A DNA stretch of 47,971 bases from Alphaproteobacteria bacterium. Lineage in GTDB: Bacteria > Pseudomonadota > Alphaproteobacteria > Geminicoccales > Geminicoccaceae. Of this stretch, positions 1-6,600 are shown in pieces (positions within the stretch are counted from its first letter, which is position 1; every line of letters begins with the position of its first letter). The notes beneath the pieces are model-generated. The model ran no database searches, was not told the origin of the DNA, and was given only the letters and a program-made list of their open reading frames with translations. The stretch spans positions 1 to 47,971 of the forward strand of contig JAUIID010000011.1 in assembly GCA_030431615.1 (NCBI GenBank), given 5' to 3'. The translations under genes and the position numbers were made by a program.

Positions 1-387
1 CTGGTCGAGTACGAGGGCGGCGGCGAGGAGACCCGGTCGAACAAGTGGTTGGCCGAGCTGCAGCAGGAGATGTTCATCGAGGTCAACCCGGCGGACGCCG
101 AGAGGCTCGGCGTCAGGGATGGCGGCATGGTCTGGGTCTTCGGCCCGTCCGAGGGCAAGGCCAGGGTCAAGGCGCTGGTCACCAACCGGGTCGGCGAGGG
201 CGTGGCCTTCATGCCCTTCCACTTCGCCGGCTTCTGGTCGGGCGAGAGCCAGCGGGCGAAATATCCCGAGGGCGCCGATCCGATCGTGCTCGGCGACAGC
301 GCCAATGCCTGCACGACCTACGGTTATGACCCGGTGACCGCGATGCACGAGGGCAAGGCCACGCTCTGCCGCATCGAGGCGGCCTGA
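1..387 (+). CDS. fdhA: Formate dehydrogenase alpha subunit, C-terminal part (5' end outside window)
   Basis: The reading frame is open from base 1 and ends in TGA. About 128 residues remain, matching the C-terminal molybdopterin-dinucleotide-binding beta-barrel of large molybdopterin oxidoreductases. Landmarks are EVNPADAERLGVRDG (usual 'place where two conditions meet' loop) and GVAFMPFHFAGFW, followed by a tail that resembles FDH catalytic subunits. The family oxidises formate to CO2 at a Mo/W-bis-MGD centre and passes electrons to an Fe-S subunit. Two genes directly downstream encode such an Fe-S subunit and a cytochrome b, which supports formate dehydrogenase over other molybdoenzymes. 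The active-site Cys/Sec and N-terminal Fe-S motif lie outside the window, so activity cannot be judged. Confidence 0.88.
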   Translation: MVEYEGGGEETRSNKWLAELQQEMFIEVNPADAERLGVRDGGMVWVFGPSEGKARVKALVTNRVGEGVAFMPFHFAGFWSGESQRAKYPEGADPIVLGDSANACTTYGYDPVTAMHEGKATLCRIEAA

Positions 388-413
388 GCGAGCTCGACAA
401 GGAGAGACGAACC

Positions 414-1013
414 ATGGCCCGCATGAAGTTCCTCTGCGACGCCGAGCGCTGCATCGAGTGCAATGCCTGCGTCACTGCCTGCAAGAACGAGAACGAGGTG
501 CCCTGGGGCATCAACCGGCGCCGGGTGGTGACGCTCAATGACGGCGAGATGGGCAAGGAGCGCTCGATCTCGATGGCCTGCATGCACTGCACTGACGCGC
601 CCTGCGCCGCGGTCTGCCCGGTCGACTGCTTCTACACCACGGCCGACGCGGTGGTGCTGCATTCCAAGGACCTCTGCATCGGCTGCGGCTACTGCTTCTA
701 CGCTTGCCCGTTCGGCGCGCCGCAATACCCGCAGCTCGGCAATTTCGGCGGCCGCGGCAAGATGGACAAATGCACCTTCTGCGCCGGCGGTCCCGAAGAG
801 GACAACACGCCTTTGGAATATGCGGTCTACGGGGCCAACCGGCTGGCCGAGGGCAAGCTGCCGCTCTGTGCCGAGATGTGCTCGACCAAGGCGCTGCTCG
901 CCGGCGACGGCGAGATCATCGCCGCCATCTACAAGGAGCGGGTGGTGACCCGGGGCTACGGCTCGGGCGCCTGGGGCTGGTCGACGGCCTATCCCGACAG
1001 CCAGGGCGTGTGA
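414..1013 (+). CDS. fdhB: Formate dehydrogenase beta subunit, four [4Fe-4S] ferredoxin-like protein
   Basis: This 199-residue protein carries sixteen cysteines in four groups: C13/C16/C19/C23, C56/C59/C64/C68, C88/C91/C94/C98, and C120/C123 with C152/C156. That is the layout of the Fe-S electron-transfer subunit of membrane-bound formate dehydrogenases (DmsB/FdoH family). It should pass electrons from the molybdenum subunit to the cytochrome b encoded next. The ATG sits behind AAGGAGAG, a strong ribosome binding site, 26 bp after the alpha-subunit stop. It lacks the C-terminal membrane helix of E. coli FdoH and is about 100 residues shorter, as in the soluble-beta FDH3 type. Confidence 0.92.
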   Translation: MARMKFLCDAERCIECNACVTACKNENEVPWGINRRRVVTLNDGEMGKERSISMACMHCTDAPCAAVCPVDCFYTTADAVVLHSKDLCIGCGYCFYACPFGAPQYPQLGNFGGRGKMDKCTFCAGGPEEDNTPLEYAVYGANRLAEGKLPLCAEMCSTKALLAGDGEIIAAIYKERVVTRGYGSGAWGWSTAYPDSQGV

Positions 1014-1035
1014 GATGGCGAGCAAGGACGGTTAC

Positions 1036-2037
1036 ATGACGATGCTCCGGCGCTGCCTGGCGCTCGGCCTCTTGGCCCTGCTCTTGGGCCTGGCCCAGCC
1101 GGCCGCTGCGCAGGTCCAGGACCAGGGCCGCCCGTCGGATGCGGAGCTGCAGCTCATGCAGGAGCTGCAGGGGCAGGGGCCGCTGACCGGCCGGGTCAGC
1201 ATCCCCGACCAGCGGGCCGCCACCCTGATCCAGCCCGCCGGCAAGGAATGGCGCGACTTCTGGCGCGGCACCTCGCCCTGGATCGGCGGCATCGCCATGG
1301 GCGGGATGCTGGCGATCCTCCTGCTCTTCTTCCTCATTCGCGGCCGCATCCCGATCGAAGGCGGGCGCTCCGGCGAGACCATCACTCGCTTCAACGGGCT
1401 CGACCGCTTCGCCCACTGGCTGACGGCGACCAGCTTCATCGTGCTCGCCATCACCGGGCTCAACATTGCCTTCGGCCGCGACCTCCTCCTGCCGCTGATC
1501 GGGCCGGAGGCCTTCTCGGCGTTCTCGGATGCGGGCAAGGTTGCCCACAACTTCCTCTCCTTCCCCTTCACGCTCGGCATCCTCCTGATGCTCGTGCTCT
1601 GGGTCAGGGACAACATCCCGAGCCGGCTCGACCTCGAGTGGCTGGCCGCGGGTGGTGGCATCATCGGGCACGGCCATGCCCATGCCGGGCGGTTCAACGG
1701 CGGGCAAAAGGCGATCTTCTGGTCGGTCGTGCTGATGGGCGGGGCGATCGCCGCCACCGGCTACGTGCTCATGTTCCCGTTCACCGTGGTCGCCGATGTC
1801 GGCGGGATGCAGACGACGCAAATGGTCCACTCGGTCCTGTCGATGCTTCTCGTCGCCGTCATCCTGGCGCACATCTACATCGGCTCGATCGGCATGGAGG
1901 GGGCGTTCGACGCGATGGGCTCGGGCGAGGTCGACCTCAACTGGGCCGAGGCGCATCACGACCTCTGGGCCGAGGAGATCCGGGCGCGCGAGCAGCGGGC
2001 GACGGGCGAGGCGCCGGGGGCGGTCCCGGCCGAGTAG
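1036..2037 (+). CDS. Formate dehydrogenase gamma subunit (cytochrome b556)
   Basis: This is the membrane cytochrome b that anchors formate dehydrogenase and passes electrons to quinone. An N-terminal signal-like segment (LRRCLALGLLALLLGLAQPA) is followed by a periplasmic stretch and about five hydrophobic helices. Candidate haem ligands lie in FNGLDRFAHWL, GKVAHNFL, and MVHSVLSMLLVAVILAHIY. The helices and their histidines match the FdoI/FdnI cytochrome b family. I chose the ATG at 1036 because AAGGA lies 7 bp ahead and it gives a clean signal peptide; an in-frame ATG at 1015, 1 bp after the fdhB stop, is possible. A histidine-rich loop (GHGHAHAG) may bind metal. Confidence 0.9.
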   Translation: MTMLRRCLALGLLALLLGLAQPAAAQVQDQGRPSDAELQLMQELQGQGPLTGRVSIPDQRAATLIQPAGKEWRDFWRGTSPWIGGIAMGGMLAILLLFFLIRGRIPIEGGRSGETITRFNGLDRFAHWLTATSFIVLAITGLNIAFGRDLLLPLIGPEAFSAFSDAGKVAHNFLSFPFTLGILLMLVLWVRDNIPSRLDLEWLAAGGGIIGHGHAHAGRFNGGQKAIFWSVVLMGGAIAATGYVLMFPFTVVADVGGMQTTQMVHSVLSMLLVAVILAHIYIGSIGMEGAFDAMGSGEVDLNWAEAHHDLWAEEIRAREQRATGEAPGAVPAE

Positions 2038-2048
2038 CCCCGGCCGGG

Positions 2049-2065
2049 CAGCCCCCTCAGGGCTG
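2049..2065. terminator. Hairpin between convergent fdh operon and hydrolase
   Basis: CAGCCC and GGGCTG form a 6-bp stem around CCTCA just after the fdh gamma stop. Flanking CCCGGCC and GGCCGGG can extend it. There is no T-run, so intrinsic termination is only a possibility, but the position between convergent genes fits. Confidence 0.4.
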
Positions 2066-2079
2066 TGTCGGGCCGGGCC

Positions 2080-2904
2080 TCAGCTGCGCGCGAAGGCCAG
2101 GAGATCGGCGTTCAACCGGTCCTTGTGGGTATCGGTGAGGCCATGCGGGGCACCCTCGTAGACGACGAGCTTCGCGTGCGGGACCAGCTTCGCGGAAGCC
2201 CTGGCCGAGGCGTCGATCGGCACGATCTGGTCGTCGTCGCCATGCAGGATGAGGGTCGGCCGGTCGAACTTCGGGAGATCGGCCGTGAAGTCGGTCGCCG
2301 AGAAGGCGGCGATGGAGTCGTAGGCGTTCTTGTGACCGGCCATCATGCCCTGCAGCCAGAAGGCGTCGATCATGCCCTGGCTGACCGCGGCACCCGGCCG
2401 GTTGAAGCCGAAGAACGGGCCGCTGGCGAGGTCGCGATAGAGCTTCGAGCGATCGGCGATCGAGCCCTCGCGGATTCCGTCGAAGACCTCGATCGGCAGG
2501 CCCCCCGGATTCTCCGCCGTCTTCAGCATGAGCGGCGGCACGGCGGCGATCAGGCCGAGCTTCGCCACCCGGCCGGTGCCGTGGCGCCCGACATAGCGGG
2601 TGATCTCGCCGCCACCGGTCGAGAAGCCCATGAGGATCATGTCCCGAAGGTCGAGCGTTTCGACCAGCTGCGCCAGGTCGTCGGCGTAGTGGTCCATGTC
2701 GTTGCCGTCCCAGGGCTGGCTCGAGCGGCCATGCCCGCGCCGGTCGTGGGTGATCACGCGGAACCCGTTCGAGGCCAGATGGAAGGCCTGGGCTTCCCAG
2801 CTGTCGGCGCATAGCGGCCAGCCGTGGCTGAGGACCACAGGCTGGCCCGTGCCCCAGTCCTTGTAGTAGATGCTCACCCCATCCGACGTTGTGATGGTTC
2901 CCAT
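2080..2904 (-). CDS. Alpha/beta hydrolase, non-haem chloroperoxidase-like
   Basis: This 274-residue alpha/beta-hydrolase belongs to the cofactor-free haloperoxidase/esterase group. The nucleophile is S95 in GFSTGG, the acid is D225 in GDDDQIVP, and the histidine is H254 in [10 protein letters not shown]. The oxyanion strand carries the HGWP motif near residue 28. Family members hydrolyse esters or perhydrolyse short acids; the real substrate cannot be read from sequence. There is no signal peptide, so it is cytoplasmic. It stands alone, convergent with the fdh operon and divergent from the symporter gene. An enzyme annotated as chloroperoxidase need not halogenate in vivo. Confidence 0.9.
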   Translation of the reverse strand: MGTITTSDGVSIYYKDWGTGQPVVLSHGWPLCADSWEAQAFHLASNGFRVITHDRRGHGRSSQPWDGNDMDHYADDLAQLVETLDLRDMILMGFSTGGGEITRYVGRHGTGRVAKLGLIAAVPPLMLKTAENPGGLPIEVFDGIREGSIADRSKLYRDLASGPFFGFNRPGAAVSQGMIDAFWLQGMMAGHKNAYDSIAAFSATDFTADLPKFDRPTLILHGDDDQIVPIDASARASAKLVPHAKLVVYEGAPHGLTDTHKDRLNADLLAFARS

Positions 2905-3263
2905 CGGCGCGATTCCTTCCCCATTGGGCGTGCCGGGCGCACCCCGACCGCCTGCCGACCGGGAAATGACCCGACATCCAGTTCCGCACTCTCGAGGACC
3001 CGGGCCGCAGCCGTTCGGGCCTCGCCTTCAGCGAATATGTCCGGCCGCTGCACCGCGATAGATGGAATCGGGGGGTGCGACGCCATTGCCGAGACGAATG
3101 CGTTCACGGCTATTGGCACGCGCAGCGTGACATTCGTGTTACGGATTTTTCATAGTCGCGCTTGCGCCGCTTCAATTGGCGGGCATAGTCGACGACGGAA
3201 ACGTCGCGTGGTGCATGCTCTCCCGAAGCAAAAGCGCTGCGCCTCCTCGCCAAGGAGGGCGCC
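2905..3263. other. Intergenic region between divergent hydrolase and symporter genes
   Basis: These 359 bases should hold both promoters. I find no convincing gene. The stretch around 3110-3165 is less GC-rich than its surroundings and could hold the symporter promoter. I looked for a glycine riboswitch, common upstream of this symporter family, and did not see its conserved core. The symporter ATG has a good AAGGAGGG ribosome binding site at 3252-3260. Confidence 0.5.
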
Positions 3264-4679
3264 ATGGTCGCGGTTATCAATTTCCTGAACACGATCTTCT
3301 GGGGCTACGTGCTGATCTACGGCCTGCTGGCCGTCGGGATCTTCTTCACCATCCGGCTCGGCTTCATCCAGTTCCGCCATTTCGGCGAGATGTTCCGGGT
3401 CATCCGCGGCTCGCGCGAGACGGATGCGGCAGGCATCACGCCCTTCCAGGCACTGACCATCAGCCTCGCTTCCCGGGTCGGCACGGGCAATATCGCCGGT
3501 GTCGCCGTGGCTCTCTATCTGGGCGGCCCTGGTGCCATCTTCTGGATGTGGATGGTGGCGCTGGTCGGCATGGCGACCGCCTATTCCGAGAGCACGCTCG
3601 CCCAGCTTTTCAAGGTCAAGAACGAGGAGGGCCAGTATCGCGGCGGCCCGGCCTTCTACATTGCCCGCGGGCTCGGCGCTCCCTGGGCGGCGGTGATCTT
3701 CTCGATCGCGCTGATCCTCTCCTTCGGCCTCGTCTTCAACGCGGTGCAGGCCAATTCGATCGCCCAGGCGGTCGAGGGTGCGTTCAGCATCCCGCCCGTG
3801 GTCACCGGCATCGCCATCGCCGCCCTGACCGGCATCGTCATCTTCGGCGGCATCCGGCAGATCGCGACCGTGGCCGAGTTCGTCGTGCCGTTCATGGCGG
3901 GCATCTATCTCCTCCTCGCCGTGATCGTGCTGATCATGAACATCGGCGAGGTACCGGGCATGCTGGGCCACATCCTGGCCAGCGCCTTCGGTCTCGAGGA
4001 GGCGGCGGGCGGGGTCACCGGCGGTCTGGCGGCGGCCATGCTCAACGGCGTGAAGCGGGGGCTCTTCTCGAACGAGGCGGGCATGGGCTCTGCCCCGAAC
4101 ATCGCCGCCTGCGCCGTGCCGCAGCCGCATCATCCCTCGTCGCAGGGCTTCGTCCAGGCCCTGGGCGTGTTCATCGACACGCTCCTGGTCTGCACGGCGA
4201 CCGCACTCCTGATCCTGCTCTCCGGCGTCATGGGGCCGGAGAACGAGCTCACCGGCACGGCCCTCACCCAGGCGGCACTGGTCGAGCATATCGGCGTCTT
4301 CGGTGGTCCCTTCATCGCCATCGCCATCTTCTTCTTCGCCTTCACCTCGATCATCGGCAACTACTCCTATGCGGAGAACGCGCTGACCTATCTGGGTGTC
4401 GGCAACAAGACGGGCATCACCGTCCTCAGGGTGGTCGTGCTGGGGATGGTGGTCTGGGGCGCCGTGCAGGCGGTGGCGACCGTGTTCGATACCGCCGATG
4501 CCTCGATGGGCCTGATGGCGACGATCAACCTGATCGCCATCGTGCTGCTGTCAGGGACGGTGGTGAAGCTGACGAAGGACTACTTCGCGCAGCGCCAGGC
4601 CGGTCAGGAGCCGGTCTTCCACGTGGCCGACTATCCCGAGCTGACCGGCGAGATCGACGGCGAGATCTGGCGCCGCTGA
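3264..4679 (+). CDS. Sodium:alanine/glycine symporter (AGCS family)
   Basis: This 471-residue integral membrane protein has about ten to eleven hydrophobic helices and the hallmark AGCS segments: TISLASRVGTGNIAGVAVAL near residue 75, EGQYRGGPAFYI near 125, GLFSNEAGMGSAPNIAA near 265, and a C-terminal FTSIIGNYSYAENAL. The family imports alanine or glycine with sodium ions across the inner membrane. Length and motif order are normal and nothing is missing. The ATG lies behind a strong AAGGAGGG. The gene ends at a long hairpin shared with the small leftward gene that follows, so it is probably transcribed on its own. Whether alanine, glycine or another small amino acid is preferred cannot be told. 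Confidence 0.93.
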   Translation: MVAVINFLNTIFWGYVLIYGLLAVGIFFTIRLGFIQFRHFGEMFRVIRGSRETDAAGITPFQALTISLASRVGTGNIAGVAVALYLGGPGAIFWMWMVALVGMATAYSESTLAQLFKVKNEEGQYRGGPAFYIARGLGAPWAAVIFSIALILSFGLVFNAVQANSIAQAVEGAFSIPPVVTGIAIAALTGIVIFGGIRQIATVAEFVVPFMAGIYLLLAVIVLIMNIGEVPGMLGHILASAFGLEEAAGGVTGGLAAAMLNGVKRGLFSNEAGMGSAPNIAACAVPQPHHPSSQGFVQALGVFIDTLLVCTATALLILLSGVMGPENELTGTALTQAALVEHIGVFGGPFIAIAIFFFAFTSIIGNYSYAENALTYLGVGNKTGITVLRVVVLGMVVWGAVQAVATVFDTADASMGLMATINLIAIVLLSGTVVKLTKDYFAQRQAGQEPVFHVADYPELTGEIDGEIWRR

Positions 4680-4687
4680 GGCGGGAG

Positions 4688-4724
4688 ACCCGTCCGTTCG
4701 GCTCCTAGAGCCGGACGGACGGGT
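4688..4724. terminator. Bidirectional hairpin whose loop is the stop codon of the small leftward gene
   Basis: Bases 4688-4704 and 4708-4724 form a 17-bp stem with one mismatch and a three-base loop, CTA at 4705-4707. On the minus strand that loop is the TAG stop of the 41-residue protein, and the right arm encodes its last six residues. It lies 8 bp after the symporter stop. No T-run is present, so strength is uncertain. Confidence 0.6.
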
Positions 4725-4830
4725 CGGTGGCGAACGCCTCCTGGACCGAGCGCTGGAAGTCGCCGATCAGGAAATAGGCGCCGGCCGCGATGACCACGGT
4801 GGCGACAAGGCTCGCGAGGAAGGCCCGCAT
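4705..4830 (-). CDS. Small single-span membrane protein, conserved hypothetical
   Basis: This 41-residue protein has one strong hydrophobic helix (FLASLVATVVIAAGAYFLI, residues 4-22) followed by a short polar tail ending in DPSVRL. The ATG at 4830 is preceded on the minus strand by GGGAGAAGAA, a good ribosome binding site; the longer upstream extension lacks one and is not protein-like. From memory, similar 40-residue proteins with a tail ending in SVRL occur in other alphaproteobacteria, without known function. It is probably an inner-membrane protein with the tail outside. It could be transcribed with, or separately from, the allantoate genes, whose last stop is 66 bp upstream. Confidence 0.65.
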   Translation of the reverse strand: MRAFLASLVATVVIAAGAYFLIGDFQRSVQEAFATDPSVRL

Positions 4831-4895
4831 CGTTTCTTCTCCCGTCCAGGCCGGCCGGTCCGGCACCCTTGTTCCTAGCAACAATCGAGGCGGCA

Positions 4896-5402
4896 TCAAA
4901 TCCCGGCGACGTCCGCCGGGACGATGAGCCGGGCAGCGCCCTCCGGCAGCACCACCTCCTCGTAGTTGACGCCCGGCCCCTGCCGATCGACGACGACGAA
5001 GTCCTGGGCAGGGGCGAGGACGAGGAGCGGGTGGTGCCAGACGCCCCTGGCGTATTGCACGCCCTGGTCGCCGCGCAGGAGAAAGGCGCGCAAGGCTTCG
5101 GGCTCCGGCCGCTCGGCGACCACGACGAGCCAGGGGTGTGGCTGCATCGGCACGAAGGCCTGGCTGCCGAGCGGGTGGCGCTCCATGAGCGTCATGACGA
5201 TCGGCTGCGGGCGCGGCAGGCCGTGGAAGAGATTGATGATGACCTTGCCGTCGGGGCCGGGATCGGCCATCGCCAGCGCATGGTAGCGGGTGGTGGTGCC
5301 GGCGTTGATCTGGCGCGCGGTCTTCGGGTCCGCCTCGATCACGTGGCCGAAGGGGGCGAAGGCCTCCGGCGTGAGCGGCTGGGGGTGCAGCTCGATGGTC
5401 AT
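4896..5402 (-). CDS. allA: Ureidoglycolate lyase
   Basis: This 168-residue cupin-fold protein matches AllA, which splits ureidoglycolate into glyoxylate and urea, the last ureide step of purine breakdown. Family features are the opening PLTPEAFAPFGHVIEAD, a mid-protein MERHPLGSQAFVPM strand, and WHHPLLVL near residue 122. Its ATG overlaps the stop of the allantoicase gene by 4 bp (ATGA), so the two are translationally coupled and act in sequence. Length is normal (about 160-170) and the fold predicts a cytoplasmic dimer. Identification rests on both motifs and context. Confidence 0.93.
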   Translation of the reverse strand: MTIELHPQPLTPEAFAPFGHVIEADPKTARQINAGTTTRYHALAMADPGPDGKVIINLFHGLPRPQPIVMTLMERHPLGSQAFVPMQPHPWLVVVAERPEPEALRAFLLRGDQGVQYARGVWHHPLLVLAPAQDFVVVDRQGPGVNYEEVVLPEGAARLIVPADVAGI

Positions 5403-6412
5403 GCCCGGCGCCCCCAGATGCGCAGCCGGCTGACGCCGCCGTCGGGGTGGATGTTGAGCTTGACGTGGGTGACGGGGCCGAGCTCGGCGAGGTCCTTGCC
5501 CGCGAAGACGTGGATGGCGTCGGCCCCGAGCGGGCGCTCGCCCATGAGCTCCGGCCAGAACATGGCCTGGGTGACCAGCGAGCGGTCGGTGCCGAAGGTG
5601 ACGCGTGCCGCCTGGAGCGAGCAGCGGTCGGGGTAGTTGCCCTTGTAGTGGGCGGTGTCGACCTCGACGCGCTCGATCGTGCCGGCGGCGCCCAAGGCGA
5701 GGATCAGCCAGTCGTTGCCCGGCTCGCGCCGGCGCCTGGTCTCCCAGCCGTCGCCCATGTCGCGGCCGCGGCCGGCGCTGAGCAGCGCCCAGACATTGCC
5801 GTAATGGGCGTCGTTGTAGGCGATGACCCGGCCGCCATTGACGAGGGCGGAGAGCTCGACCGGGCCGTCGCCCGCAGCACTCCAGTCCGGGGCGGGCTGG
5901 CCGAGGACGCGCAGCCGGGCGATGCCGCCATCGGGGTAGATGTTGAGCCGGAGCCAGCGCCAGGGGCCGGCCTGCTCGACCTCGAGATAGTGCTGGGCCG
6001 AGGGGCCGAGGCTGGTGGCGGGCAGGATCTCGGTCCACTCCGCCGCGTCGTCGCCCGGCTCGGCCTCGCTGTCCGAGGCCCAGAGCGAGGCGGCGGGCGG
6101 GTAGTTGCCGGTGAAGTGGCTGGTGTCGAGGTCGACGCCCTGGATGGTGCCGCGGGCACCCAGGCGGACGACGCACCAGTCATGGCCACCATGGCGCCGG
6201 CGCTTGGTTTCCCAGCCGTCCATGTACTTGCCGAAGGCGTCGTAGCGGCCGGGCTCGAAGACGGCGGGGCCGTCCTGGAGCATGCGGTCCATGGCGGCGA
6301 AGCTGTCGTCCGAGCAGCGGACCGCCGCGGTCCCGAGGCGCGGCGAGGCGAGGTTGACGAGGCCTTCTGCCCAGTCCGGCAGCGCTGCCGGCGTGGCGAC
6401 GATTTCCGCCAT
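5399..6412 (-). CDS. alc: Allantoicase
   Basis: This 337-residue enzyme hydrolyses allantoate to ureidoglycolate and urea. It has the two tandem allantoicase repeats: DGWETKRRR...DWCVVRLGARGTIQGVDLDT around residues 68-100, and DGWETRRRR...DWLILALGAAGTIERVEVDT around 220-255. Each is followed by an HFTGNYP or HYKGNYP strand, and each half ends with a LNIYPDGG or LNIHPDGG motif. The ATG at 6412 follows GGAAGGAAA on the minus strand; an in-frame upstream ATG would add 19 unlikely residues. It is the first gene of a two-gene operon with allA. Urea is released in both steps, but no urease genes lie in the window. Confidence 0.94.
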   Translation of the reverse strand: MAEIVATPAALPDWAEGLVNLASPRLGTAAVRCSDDSFAAMDRMLQDGPAVFEPGRYDAFGKYMDGWETKRRRHGGHDWCVVRLGARGTIQGVDLDTSHFTGNYPPAASLWASDSEAEPGDDAAEWTEILPATSLGPSAQHYLEVEQAGPWRWLRLNIYPDGGIARLRVLGQPAPDWSAAGDGPVELSALVNGGRVIAYNDAHYGNVWALLSAGRGRDMGDGWETRRRREPGNDWLILALGAAGTIERVEVDTAHYKGNYPDRCSLQAARVTFGTDRSLVTQAMFWPELMGERPLGADAIHVFAGKDLAELGPVTHVKLNIHPDGGVSRLRIWGRRA

Positions 6413-6507
6413 GGTTTCCTTCCCGATGCGATGGCCCGATGCGGCGGCCCGTTGTGATGGCGGGCGCATCGTAGCGGCCGCGCGGGCGCCCGTCTGCCCT
6501 TGCGAGT

Positions 6508-6531
6508 ATGCCCGTGCATGCCGGCGGGCAT
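6508..6531. repeat. Inverted repeat in the divergent alc / multidomain gene promoter region
   Basis: ATGCCCG at 6508-6514 pairs with CGGGCAT at 6525-6531 around a 10-base loop. It sits 95 bp ahead of the allantoicase start and 70 bp ahead of the large rightward gene. It might be an operator for either gene; no regulator gene is adjacent. Confidence 0.4.
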
Positions 6532-6600
6532 GATGAATGTTGAATTAACCATTCGCCAAATGCTCGATTAGGGGCCGCATTCATCAACCGGATCCGCACC

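Noticed and set aside
2874-3119. 81-codon minus-strand frame extending the hydrolase region
   Set aside because: Composition is not protein-like, it has no ribosome binding site, and it overlaps the hydrolase start.
2905-3263. Possible glycine riboswitch before the alanine/glycine symporter gene
   Set aside because: The conserved core elements of the glycine aptamer are not visible; only short chance stems occur.
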